From positions 30,782 through 94,781 of the forward strand of contig JAJYLL010000004.1 of the NCBI GenBank assembly GCA_021787735.1: DNA of 64,000 nt, read 5' to 3'. Below, piece by piece: positions 27,438-35,654 of the stretch; positions within the stretch are counted from its first letter, which is position 1; each line of letters starts with the position of its first letter. A model generated the notes under the pieces. It was not told the origin of the DNA, did no database searches, and saw nothing but the letters and a program-made list of their open reading frames with translations. A program made the translations under genes and the position numbers. The stretch comes from Acidobacteriota bacterium (GTDB taxonomy: Bacteria; Acidobacteriota; Terriglobia; UBA7540).

Positions 27438-28925
27438 ATGAGCGCATATCGACATCACCGTGGTTCCATCTTCTGGGCGTTGACCCTGATTGGAATTGGG
27501 GCACTGTTTCTCTATCAGAATTTCAATCCCGACGTCCGTCCCTGGCATGTGATCGCAAAATACTGGCCGATCCTCATCATCTTCTGGGGAATATCGAAAC
27601 TGATCGATTACTTCCACGTTAGAAGCCATCCGGAAAACGCCCCTGCCTCGCTGTTCTCCGCCGGAGAAGTGATTTCCTTGATCATTTTCCTGGTGATTGG
27701 AACCGTTATTTCGAAAACAGTGCTGCGGCCGTGGGGCGACTGGCCTTCTGTGATGGGAATGTCCGACCAGCAGTTCGCCGAAATCTTTTTCAACTCGTAC
27801 ACGTTTACGCGAAACCTCTCCCAGGACGTCAAAGGCAGCCCGCACATCCTGATTGTCAACCGTCGTGGCAGTGTTGATATTCGCGGGTCCGACAAACAGA
27901 AAATCGGAGCGGTCATTCAGGAAACCATCTGGGCTGAAAACGAATCCGCTGCGAGGAAAATTGCTGACCGGTTGCAATTTCAGATTGCGGAAAACGGAGG
28001 CCAATACGAACTCTCGTCCAATCGAGATTCCCTCCCACACGGTGGCAGGGCCATCAGGCTCGATATGGCTATCCGCGCGCCACAATCTACTACAGCCGAC
28101 GTTACAGATGACGATGGCGATGTCAGCGTCAGCAACCTGAAGGGCGACCAGACGCTCACGACGCGCAACGGTGACGTGCGCGCCAGCGACGTCCAGGGCG
28201 TGTTGCGGGTGCATCAATCGGGTGGCGGCGCGACATCAGCCAGCAAAATCGACGGCAGTGTGGAAATCGAAGGCCAGGGTGGCGATATTGCCGTTCAAAA
28301 TGTGACAGGGTCGGTAACAGTTGAAGGCAACTTCTCCGGTTCCACGAGCTTTCAGAATGTCGCGCAAACCCTGCGCTTCAACTCTTCACGAACCAACCTG
28401 AGCACGCAAAAGCTTGCCGGCAATCTCTCCATGGACATGTCCAACCTGACAGCCAAAAACGTTGACGGGCCTTTCGAGCTCTCAACCCGGGACAAGGACA
28501 TCCTGGTTGAAAACTTCAAATACAACGTCAAGATCGTGAATACCAACGGCGATGTTCATCTTCGGACGGCAACACCGCCCACACATCCCATCGAGGTCGA
28601 TCTCCAAAAAGGCGACATTACCCTGTCGCTGCCGCCGGCGTCGAACTTTCAGATCAACGCCGTATCTCACAACGGCGATGTCAGCTGTGACTTCCCGGGA
28701 TTAAACGTCTCAAAAGAACCACCGACGCCTGCCATCACCGGCACCTATGGGAAGAACGGGCCGATGATTAAGCTTTCTTCTTCTTACGGCGGTATTCGCG
28801 TCCTGCGCACACAGCCGGGAGCGTCCTCTGCGCCCCACTCCACCGCGGAACACAGAGCGAATCATCGCCACGCGCATGAGAAGATAGTTACGTTCACCAG
28901 GCCTGGCCACTCCCCGATTGTGTAA
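27438..28925 (+). CDS. LiaF-type transmembrane domain plus DUF4097 beta-repeat protein
   Basis: Encodes 495 aa from ATG 27438 with GGGGAGGA 6-7 nt upstream. The N-terminus repeats the LiaI/LiaF hairpin (IFWALTLIGIGALFLYQNF, YWPILIIFWGISKLIDYF), with a further membrane helix near residues 75-92. The remaining 380 residues are a beta-repeat domain of the DUF4097 type, with short strands separated by N-G-D-V turns (DDDGDVSVSNLKGDQ, NGDVRASDVQGVL, GNFSGSTSFQNVAQTL). The domain is probably extracytoplasmic and binds a ligand or partner. It closes the ECF operon, whose four downstream genes all look envelope-related. Confidence 0.82.
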   Translation: MSAYRHHRGSIFWALTLIGIGALFLYQNFNPDVRPWHVIAKYWPILIIFWGISKLIDYFHVRSHPENAPASLFSAGEVISLIIFLVIGTVISKTVLRPWGDWPSVMGMSDQQFAEIFFNSYTFTRNLSQDVKGSPHILIVNRRGSVDIRGSDKQKIGAVIQETIWAENESAARKIADRLQFQIAENGGQYELSSNRDSLPHGGRAIRLDMAIRAPQSTTADVTDDDGDVSVSNLKGDQTLTTRNGDVRASDVQGVLRVHQSGGGATSASKIDGSVEIEGQGGDIAVQNVTGSVTVEGNFSGSTSFQNVAQTLRFNSSRTNLSTQKLAGNLSMDMSNLTAKNVDGPFELSTRDKDILVENFKYNVKIVNTNGDVHLRTATPPTHPIEVDLQKGDITLSLPPASNFQINAVSHNGDVSCDFPGLNVSKEPPTPAITGTYGKNGPMIKLSSSYGGIRVLRTQPGASSAPHSTAEHRANHRHAHEKIVTFTRPGHSPIV

Positions 28926-28968
28926 GGAGCAAAGGCCACCCGCTGTCTCTTGAACCGGTGTGCACTTG

Positions 28969-30264
28969 CTACTCGGCTGTCCGAGCGAGAGTCTCGAAAA
29001 ATGAGGGGAAAGAAATCCTGACGCAGTCGCTGTCGTCGATGGTAGTCACACCATCAGCAACCAGGCCGGCAATGCTGAACGCCATCGCAATCCGGTGGTC
29101 GCCGTAACTTGAAATTTCCGCGCCATGCAAGCGCTGCTTCCCCGCAATCCTCATCCCGTCTGGGAATTCCTCGACGTCGGTGCCCATCCGTCGAAGATTG
29201 TCCGCCACGGCGGCGATGCGGTCGCTTTCCTTCACCCGCAGTTCCTGTGCCCCCCGAAAAGTGAGTCCATCCTCCGTTTGTGTGCCTAAAACAGCCAGGA
29301 CCGGCAGTTCATCAATCAGACCGGGAACCATCTCAACGGGAATCTCACCGCCACCTAGCGTGCCCGCTTGCACTCGAACGCTCCCCACCAACTCTCCGCT
29401 GCGGCTTTCGCTACTCAGCACACTGATGTCCCCGCTAATCGAACGCAGGAAGTCCAGTATTGCAATCCGCGTGGGATTCAAACCGATATCGTGGAATGTG
29501 AGATCGGATCCGGGTACCAGCAACCCCGCGACCAGGAAAAACGCAACGGATGAAATGTCGCCCGGCACGGTCAGTTCCTGAGCTCGAAGCTCACTGCGGC
29601 CGCGAACGCTAATGGCCTGACCCTCGTGGCCGATCTCAACCCCAAACTGTCTGAGAGCAATTTCGCTGTGGTCCCTGGTAGGGTGAGGTTCAACTACTTC
29701 CGTCACGCCCTTTGCGTAGAGGCCCGCAAACAGCACGGCGGTCTTCACCTGCGCGCTGGCTACGGGTAGTTCGTAACGAATGGGGACAAGATTTCCGCCC
29801 TCAATAGTAAGCGGCGGAAGCCCGCCTTCCGACGACTGGATGCGGGCACCCATGCGCGTAAGAGGCGCAATAATGCGCTTCATCGGACGGCGCGACAGTG
29901 AAGCGTCACCGCCAATAACCGTACGAAACGGTTGGCCGGAGAGTATTCCAGAAAGCATGCGGATGGTCGAACCTGAGTTGCCGGCATCGAGCGCCTCACT
30001 AGAAGCTTTGAGGCCGTCGAACCCCACGCCCTCAATGGTGACATCACTTCCCTGCCGCTCGATCCTGACCCCCAGCTTCTTCAGGCAGTCCAGCGTGCTC
30101 TGGCAATCAGCGCTTTCTGCAAACGAATGGATCTTGCTTGTGCCCTGCGCAATGGCGGCCAGCATGGCGTAGCGGTGCGAGATGGACTTGTCTCCGGGCA
30201 TCCTGACCGAGCCTGACAGCCGTTTTGCGCGAGTAATGCTCTTTGCTGTGATCGTCGAACTCAC
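28969..30264 (-). CDS. aroA: 3-phosphoshikimate 1-carboxyvinyltransferase (EPSP synthase)
   Basis: Encodes 431 aa from GTG 30264. AroA joins shikimate-3-phosphate and phosphoenolpyruvate to make EPSP in chorismate synthesis. Conserved blocks are present: RMPGDKSISHRYAML near the start, DAGNSGSTIRMLSGIL around residue 93, SRRPMKRIIAPLTRMGA, LPVASAQVKTAVLFAGLYA, and KESDRIAAVADNLRRMG near 345. The gene follows the quinone-reductase gene by 18 nt on the same strand, so the two are probably cotranscribed. Length is normal. Confidence 0.95.
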   Translation of the reverse strand: MSSTITAKSITRAKRLSGSVRMPGDKSISHRYAMLAAIAQGTSKIHSFAESADCQSTLDCLKKLGVRIERQGSDVTIEGVGFDGLKASSEALDAGNSGSTIRMLSGILSGQPFRTVIGGDASLSRRPMKRIIAPLTRMGARIQSSEGGLPPLTIEGGNLVPIRYELPVASAQVKTAVLFAGLYAKGVTEVVEPHPTRDHSEIALRQFGVEIGHEGQAISVRGRSELRAQELTVPGDISSVAFFLVAGLLVPGSDLTFHDIGLNPTRIAILDFLRSISGDISVLSSESRSGELVGSVRVQAGTLGGGEIPVEMVPGLIDELPVLAVLGTQTEDGLTFRGAQELRVKESDRIAAVADNLRRMGTDVEEFPDGMRIAGKQRLHGAEISSYGDHRIAMAFSIAGLVADGVTTIDDSDCVRISFPSFFETLARTAE

Positions 30265-30282
30265 CAGTATCTTCCTTTTCCG

Positions 30283-31254
30283 TCACTCAACCATCAGGAG
30301 AATCTTTCCGGTTGTCTGCCGGGCTTCCATCCTGCGATGTGCCTCGGCCGCCTGCTCCAGCGGAAGTTTCAGTCCGATCCGAAGGTGTATCTTCCCGCTC
30401 GAAATCCATTCCAGAACCTGCCGTACACCACGCTGGGCAATTGCGGGAGTCCTGCTGACAGTAAACAACCAGAAAGCACTGACCTTTAGCGAGCGCGAAT
30501 AGAGGGTACCGACATCAATCGGATCCGGCCTTCCGCTGGCACCGCCGTAGCTGATCAGATGGCCAAAGGGCGCAAGCGACGCGAGGCTGCCATGGAGCGT
30601 TGCTTTACCCACAGAGTCCAGTACGATATCCACCCCACGCTGATTGGTCAACTGCGCGACCTTCGGCGCAAAATCGGTCTGATTGTAGAGAATGACATCG
30701 TCTGCTCCTGCTTCCTCAACAATCTTCGCTTTCTCCGCGCTAGACGTGGTCCCGATCACGCGGGCTCCCCCCAGTTTTGCCATCTGAACGGCCAGCAGTC
30801 CCACACCTCCCGCGGCGGCGTGTACCAAAACGGTGCGGCCAGGCGAAACACGGTCGGCCGTGTAAAGCATGTGATAGGCCGTCAACGCCTGGACGGGAAA
30901 CGCGGCGGCCTCTTCAAAAGAAATTTTGTCCGGCAATCCGATCAACTGTGATTGGGACGCAGTGACGTATTCGGCATAACAACGCTCGCCAAGGACCACT
31001 ACTCGCTGGCCGACCAGATTGCGGTCAGTTTCATCACCTGCCTCGACAACCACGCCAGCCGCCTCAAACCCGGGGGTTTCCGGAAGCTTGGGTTGTGCAA
31101 GGTAGGCGCCGCGCCGCAACAACGTGTCGGCAAAATTCACTCCAATGGCATGGATCCGCACCAGAACCTTGTTGGGGGCCATTCTGGGCCGCTCCACGTC
31201 TTCATATCGCAAAACCTCAGGGCCGCCGATTTCGTGAAACCTGATTGTTTTCAT
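30283..31254 (-). CDS. NADPH:quinone oxidoreductase / zinc-independent alcohol dehydrogenase family
   Basis: Encodes 323 aa from ATG 31254 (GTG 31269 is an alternative; neither has a strong ribosome-binding site). A medium-chain dehydrogenase/reductase of the quinone oxidoreductase branch: KTIRFHEIGGPEVLRYEDV at the start, VNFADTLLRRG, and the Rossmann motif LVHAAAGGVGLLAVQMAK near residue 145. The structural and catalytic zinc cysteines of alcohol dehydrogenases are absent. Such enzymes reduce quinones or enones with NADPH. It precedes aroA by 18 nt without an obvious functional link. Confidence 0.88.
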   Translation of the reverse strand: MKTIRFHEIGGPEVLRYEDVERPRMAPNKVLVRIHAIGVNFADTLLRRGAYLAQPKLPETPGFEAAGVVVEAGDETDRNLVGQRVVVLGERCYAEYVTASQSQLIGLPDKISFEEAAAFPVQALTAYHMLYTADRVSPGRTVLVHAAAGGVGLLAVQMAKLGGARVIGTTSSAEKAKIVEEAGADDVILYNQTDFAPKVAQLTNQRGVDIVLDSVGKATLHGSLASLAPFGHLISYGGASGRPDPIDVGTLYSRSLKVSAFWLFTVSRTPAIAQRGVRQVLEWISSGKIHLRIGLKLPLEQAAEAHRRMEARQTTGKILLMVE

Positions 31255-31364
31255 AGTACTGGAATCCACATTCGCATTGATTTCACAACCGTTTGATAGA
31301 ATAATCGTCCGGCATGGCTGGGTGCAACCGCAAAACCTTGACGCATGAGTAGTATAGCAGGAAG

Positions 31365-31390
31365 GCAGGGCGCATCCTGCGGGCTTTTTT
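31365..31390 (+). terminator. Terminator-like hairpin with T-tract, no upstream plus-strand gene
   Basis: GCAGG (31365-31369) and CCTGC (31376-31380) form a 5-bp stem, then GGGC and six T (31385-31390). It sits in a 404-nt gap (31255-31658) between two divergent genes, so there is no obvious transcript for it to end. It could belong to a short unrecognised RNA or act as an attenuator for the glycosyltransferase gene. Nothing else is seen in this gap. Confidence 0.35.
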
Positions 31391-31658
31391 GATGTATCCG
31401 GACAAGTCCAATGAAAATTCGGGGTGCCGCATCAAACCAGGCATCCGTAGGCCAGCCTGAATGAGACGAACGCGCCCGTGCAATACGTGCCTGACCACGC
31501 AAGGCAATTTACTTTTCGGTTTTTAGGAACAATTTGCCGATGGCAACGATGATAGAATCCATGTGGGATAGCCGGTTTCCAGAAGACCGGCGTTGAAGCA
31601 AGCGTGCGGAAGCACCGGTCAGCAATCGGGTTCCAAAACGGAAAACCACCAGAAAAGA

Positions 31659-32627
31659 ATGGTATCCGCAGAACATCCCTTTGTTTCTATCATCCTGTGC
31701 ACTCGCGGTCTGAGGCCGACACTTATCCCCTGCTTGGATCGCCTTGTGGCCCAGGGACAAACCTACGGCGACGATGAAATCATTGTTGTTCTAAACGGCC
31801 CCGAAGACCCGACTTTTACGCGGGCTCTTTCGCATTTTCCCGTCAGACTGCTGAATGAACCCAAGCCGGGAGTTTCCGCTGCGCGCAATTATGCTCTTCC
31901 CCGCGCGAGAGGTGACATCCTCGTATTTGTGGACGACGACATCCTGGTCGATTCCAGTTGGCTGGAAGAACTCATTAAAGGATTTGCGGACCCCAGGGTG
32001 GCCTGCGTTACAGGGCGTGTAATCCCCGCGGGACCGCTCTCTATCACGGCCGAACGCGCCGATCGATACTATGCGAGCGAACGGGCACTTTCTTCCTGGA
32101 CGCTCGACACCTCGGACCCCGACTGGTATCAATACATCGTCGGTGAACCGGTGGGCTTCGGATGCAACATGGCGTTTCGCAGAAACTTTCTGGAGGCCTA
32201 CTCTATGTTTCCGCTCGATCTGGGAGCTGGATCGCTGATCGGCGGCGGGGACGAGTTTTATATGTATCTCCAAGTGGTCAAACATGGCTTCCGTATCCGC
32301 CATGTTCCAGCCGCGGCGGTCACCCACTTTTTTGAGAGCAGCAACGACAAATCGAAAGCTCGCAACATCCAGCTTTACTCAGGCACCGTGGCCTTTGCGC
32401 TCAAAATGTTTCTGGAAGAGAAAGCACTGCGGGTCGCCACCTTCAAGTGGCTGGTTTCAGCCCTGAAAAGGCGTCTGCGCCGCGTCTGGGCGCGAAAGGC
32501 AATCTCCTCTGAACCCCAGGAGCTGCTTTCGCCGTTTGAAAAGTTCACAGCATACCTGCAAGGCGTGGGGGTTTACTGGAAATCTCGTCGCCTGAGAAAT
32601 TCAGATTCGACCCGTCACAGCGTTTAG
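31659..32627 (+). CDS. Glycosyltransferase family 2
   Basis: Encodes 322 aa from ATG 31659; an in-frame TTG at 31593 would add 22 residues unlike the family. A GT-A fold is clear: HPFVSIILCTRGLRPTL, NEPKPGVSAARNYALPRARG, and the DxD-like metal site FVDDDILVD near residue 85. A later GGGDEFYMYLQVVKHG with the acidic catalytic region is also typical. No membrane segments are visible, so it probably acts on the cytoplasmic side using a nucleotide-sugar. The gene is isolated, with no polysaccharide cluster around it. Acceptor unknown. Confidence 0.88.
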   Translation: MVSAEHPFVSIILCTRGLRPTLIPCLDRLVAQGQTYGDDEIIVVLNGPEDPTFTRALSHFPVRLLNEPKPGVSAARNYALPRARGDILVFVDDDILVDSSWLEELIKGFADPRVACVTGRVIPAGPLSITAERADRYYASERALSSWTLDTSDPDWYQYIVGEPVGFGCNMAFRRNFLEAYSMFPLDLGAGSLIGGGDEFYMYLQVVKHGFRIRHVPAAAVTHFFESSNDKSKARNIQLYSGTVAFALKMFLEEKALRVATFKWLVSALKRRLRRVWARKAISSEPQELLSPFEKFTAYLQGVGVYWKSRRLRNSDSTRHSV

Positions 32628-32726
32628 GTCCGTTTGCCGGAATTCCGCATTTGCTGCTTCGAGGCGCCAAGGGCGACAGGGATTGCCATCACTGTTGTAC
32701 AATGTCGCAAAGAAATGGGAGGAGAC

Positions 32727-33299
32727 ATGAATCGCGAGGAAGCGTGGAATCTTCTGTGTGAATACACCAGGAGCGAGGGGTTGCGGCGCCACGCCCTGGC
32801 AGTCGAAGCGTGCATGCGCGCTTATGCCCGCAAATTTGGCGAGGATGAAGAGAAGTGGGCGGTGGTAGGACTTCTCCATGACTTTGACTATGAGGTCTAT
32901 CCGAACGCCCCGGACCACCCTCTGAAAGGCAGCGAAATCCTAGCCAGCCGGGGATACCCGGAGGACATTCGCAAGGCCATCCTTGGCCACGCCAATTATA
33001 CAGGCGTTCCTCGCGACACCCTGATGGCAAAGTCCCTTTTTGCCTGTGACGAACTGGCCGGATTCATTACGGCGTGTTCCCTGGTAAGACCAGACCGCAT
33101 CCAGAGCCTGGAACCCAAATCGGTCCGCAAGAGGATGAAGGACAAGGCCTTCGCGCGGGCCGTGAGCCGGGAAGACATTATCCAGGGCGCGGAAGAGCTT
33201 GACGTAGACTCAAGCGAACACATCGCGCTCTGCATTGGCGCAATGCAAACCATCAGCACACAACTTGGGCTTGATCCGCCCGCTGCCTCACCGGCATAG
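32727..33299 (+). CDS. HD-domain hydrolase family protein
   Basis: Encodes 190 aa. ATG 32727 is chosen because GGAGGAG lies 3-4 nt upstream; the open frame starts at 32634. The HD motif is present in VGLLHDFDYEVYP, preceded by RRHALAVEACMRAYA supplying the first His and followed by a third His in KAILGHANYTG. These metal-binding residues fit small HD/HDIG hydrolases that act on nucleotides or phosphate esters. It follows the glycosyltransferase gene by 99 nt and is followed by a strong palindrome. Substrate unknown. Confidence 0.83.
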   Translation: MNREEAWNLLCEYTRSEGLRRHALAVEACMRAYARKFGEDEEKWAVVGLLHDFDYEVYPNAPDHPLKGSEILASRGYPEDIRKAILGHANYTGVPRDTLMAKSLFACDELAGFITACSLVRPDRIQSLEPKSVRKRMKDKAFARAVSREDIIQGAEELDVDSSEHIALCIGAMQTISTQLGLDPPAASPA

Positions 33300-33315
33300 A
33301 CAACTGCCCCCGCCT

Positions 33316-33348
33316 ACGTTCCTTGCAGTCCATTCCTGCAAGGAACGT
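33316..33348. terminator. Perfect 13-bp inverted repeat between convergent genes
   Basis: ACGTTCCTTGCAG (33316-33328) and CTGCAAGGAACGT (33336-33348) form a perfect stem with a 7-nt loop between the convergent HD-protein and coiled-coil genes. No T-tract is present on either side. A bidirectional terminator or a protein-binding palindrome are both possible. Confidence 0.55.
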
Positions 33349-33428
33349 TAACCCACATGGGGTGATTGAATGTCACGCGGCAGAAACCGCAGAATCAGAC
33401 ACTGACTGACCAAACAAGCTCAACGCGA

Positions 33429-35252
33429 TTATACTTTCTGCCGGTTACTTTCGTGCTGCGGGTCAGGAACTGGATCTCCCCCAATCCGGAGAAGGTTCGC
33501 GGCCTGCTCCAGCCGGCCTTGCAAATCGCCGATCTTGCCCTGAATGTTGGAACGCTGCTCTTCCAACAGCGTGTTGGTAAAGTCCGCAACTTGGTGTTTG
33601 TAGGACTCCAGAGACTCTTTAATGGACGCCTCTGCCCAGGTGGTGGTCTGGTGGGCCCATTGGTTCAGCAGGGTTGTAGCAGTGTTGACCTCTTTGTTCA
33701 CTTTGCCGGATAGGTCCTGGACAACCTGTCCGGTACTCGACCTGATCCGCTCCACTGCATTGGCCGAGGCCTCGGCGACCTGCTTCTTAATTTCGTCCAC
33801 GATGATCCGTCGCTCATTTTCAACAAACTGCCTGACCTGTGACTCGAAATCAACCGCCATTCTGGATTGAAGGTTGGAAAGAGATTTTCTGATTTCATCG
33901 AGCTGCATTTCGGCAATCTGCTTCACGCTTTGCGCGTGCCCCTCCAGAGTCTGCCGGCTCAAACTCGTCATACTCTCTGCCAAAGTATTGATCCGCTGCG
34001 TTTCAGCAACCCGCAATTGCTCGCCAAGGCTGCGGAGGTTGTCGGAAAGGCGAGTCGCGTCGCCCGCCAAGGAATCCCTAGCGTTCAGCGCGAACTCGCC
34101 CATTTGTTTCCGCACATCGTCCACCATGGTTCCCATTGTGGACTTCAATTCGCCCTTCGATTGATCGAGGGCCTCTTCCACCCGCTGGCGCACTTGCGAG
34201 ATAGATGTGTTTAGCGCATCATGGGAAGCTTTCTGCACCTGGCCGGCAATTTCTGAGGCGCTTTTCTGCTGCATTTCCAAGGCGGTCGCCTGCAGATTCT
34301 CCCTGAAACTGCCTACGTAGGAGTCAGCAAGACTCTGGAACTGCACTCTCGAAGACTCTGTCAGCCCGCCCACCTGGGCGTTAAATCTGCTGACACTCTC
34401 GTCCGTACGGGATTTACTTGCCGCTTCAAACTGCCGGGCCGACTCCTGCATCGCGGCCGTCAGCCGGTTGTTGAAATCCCTCATTGCCTGATCGGTGCTT
34501 GTCGAGCAAGCTTGTCTGGCCTGCTCCGCCAGCCCGCCCAATAGCGACTGAACTTCATTCTTGATGCTCTCAACTTTAGCCTGGGAAGCCCTCTCGGACT
34601 CCATCGCGAGGATGTTGAGCTGCTGTTCGAAAGTGCTTCTCAGATGATCTTTTACCTGTTCAATGTGTGGCCCAAGGGACTTCTGTACTTCTGTCGGCAC
34701 TGAGGACACAACCCCGTCCGTCATCAGCTTGATCCACTCCGCAAATTCGTTCATCTTGCCTTGCAGCATTTCTTCAGTGCGGAGTCTGACCTGGTTTACG
34801 ACCTCGTTTTGTTCCGCTTCCAACCGCGACGCCAACTTGCCACGAAACTCGTCGGCAAGATTGTCCATCCGCTGATTTACTTCCTTCTCAAGCGGGTCGA
34901 GCAGAATCTCGCCCTTGCCGTGAACCATCTTTGCGACTTCTGCAACGGACGTGGAAGCATACCCTTCCAGTTCGTTCTTAATCCGGTCCTTCAGGGTCTT
35001 GAAGCCCAACCGGAGCGAACTATCCCCTTCCCGTTGCGTTCCCTTTGCTACTCCAGGAAGTTCCACCCCGGAAAGCTCGGCCACCGCACCCAACAACTCA
35101 TGAAGCAGGCTCTGAGCCTGATCCACTTGCTCCTGCCATTCCCGTCGCGCTTCACGGATTTCCGTAAGCAGCGATTCCAGGTCTGCCTGGCTATGTTTTT
35201 GTCCACCCCGGAGTCCCCGCAGTTCCTGCACAAGCGACAGTGGTGTATTCAT
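33429..35252 (-). CDS. Long coiled-coil protein, function unknown
   Basis: Encodes 607 aa from ATG 35252 with GAGGGGAA just upstream. Almost the whole chain is predicted by eye to be amphipathic helix rich in Glu, Gln, Lys, Ala and Ser, with repeated segments such as SARQFEAASKSRTDESVSRF, VRQRVEEALDQSKGELKSTM and VRQFVENERRIIVDEIKKQV. There is no signal peptide, no membrane segment and no enzymatic motif. The pattern resembles apolipoprotein-like or structural coiled-coil proteins and the helical parts of chemoreceptors, but the receptor signalling tip is missing. The gene stands alone on the minus strand. It may form filaments or a cytoplasmic scaffold; I cannot assign a role. Confidence 0.8.
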   Translation of the reverse strand: MNTPLSLVQELRGLRGGQKHSQADLESLLTEIREARREWQEQVDQAQSLLHELLGAVAELSGVELPGVAKGTQREGDSSLRLGFKTLKDRIKNELEGYASTSVAEVAKMVHGKGEILLDPLEKEVNQRMDNLADEFRGKLASRLEAEQNEVVNQVRLRTEEMLQGKMNEFAEWIKLMTDGVVSSVPTEVQKSLGPHIEQVKDHLRSTFEQQLNILAMESERASQAKVESIKNEVQSLLGGLAEQARQACSTSTDQAMRDFNNRLTAAMQESARQFEAASKSRTDESVSRFNAQVGGLTESSRVQFQSLADSYVGSFRENLQATALEMQQKSASEIAGQVQKASHDALNTSISQVRQRVEEALDQSKGELKSTMGTMVDDVRKQMGEFALNARDSLAGDATRLSDNLRSLGEQLRVAETQRINTLAESMTSLSRQTLEGHAQSVKQIAEMQLDEIRKSLSNLQSRMAVDFESQVRQFVENERRIIVDEIKKQVAEASANAVERIRSSTGQVVQDLSGKVNKEVNTATTLLNQWAHQTTTWAEASIKESLESYKHQVADFTNTLLEEQRSNIQGKIGDLQGRLEQAANLLRIGGDPVPDPQHESNRQKV

Positions 35253-35569
35253 TTCCCCTCCAGTAAGGCCATTTCGTTCAGTTGGTAGGCAGTGGCACGA
35301 TTGGAAAGTTCAGGGACGTCAAATAAAAGGCAAGGGTCGACACGAAGACAAATTAACCGGGCGTGGTTCGACATCAATAGATTGTAGATCATTGGCGACC
35401 ATGCCTTCCCCCTCCCGGCTGGCGCTTAAGCGATGAGTTAATACTCTATCAATATCACTAATCGCACTAACGAATCTAAGCCCGTCCCTATTCAAACACA
35501 ACTGTTCGAAAGGACAGTTTCCGGACAGGGCCGCTCCAGCACGTCAGGCACCGATCCTTCACACGCCGG

Positions 35570-35575
35570 ATTATA
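35570..35575 (-). promoter_or_regulatory. Possible -10 box in the gap before the coiled-coil gene
   Basis: A perfect TATAAT on the minus strand with a weak TTTGCG about 18 nt upstream. It would give a leader of about 310 nt to the coiled-coil gene. The gap 35253-35654 contains no recognisable gene. Confidence 0.3.
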
Positions 35576-35654
35576 CACAAGGTCAATCCGTCGCGCAAAC
35601 ATTAATTTTCTTTTGCAACCTTTTCAAAAATCTGGCCTCGGGAGCCATTGACGA

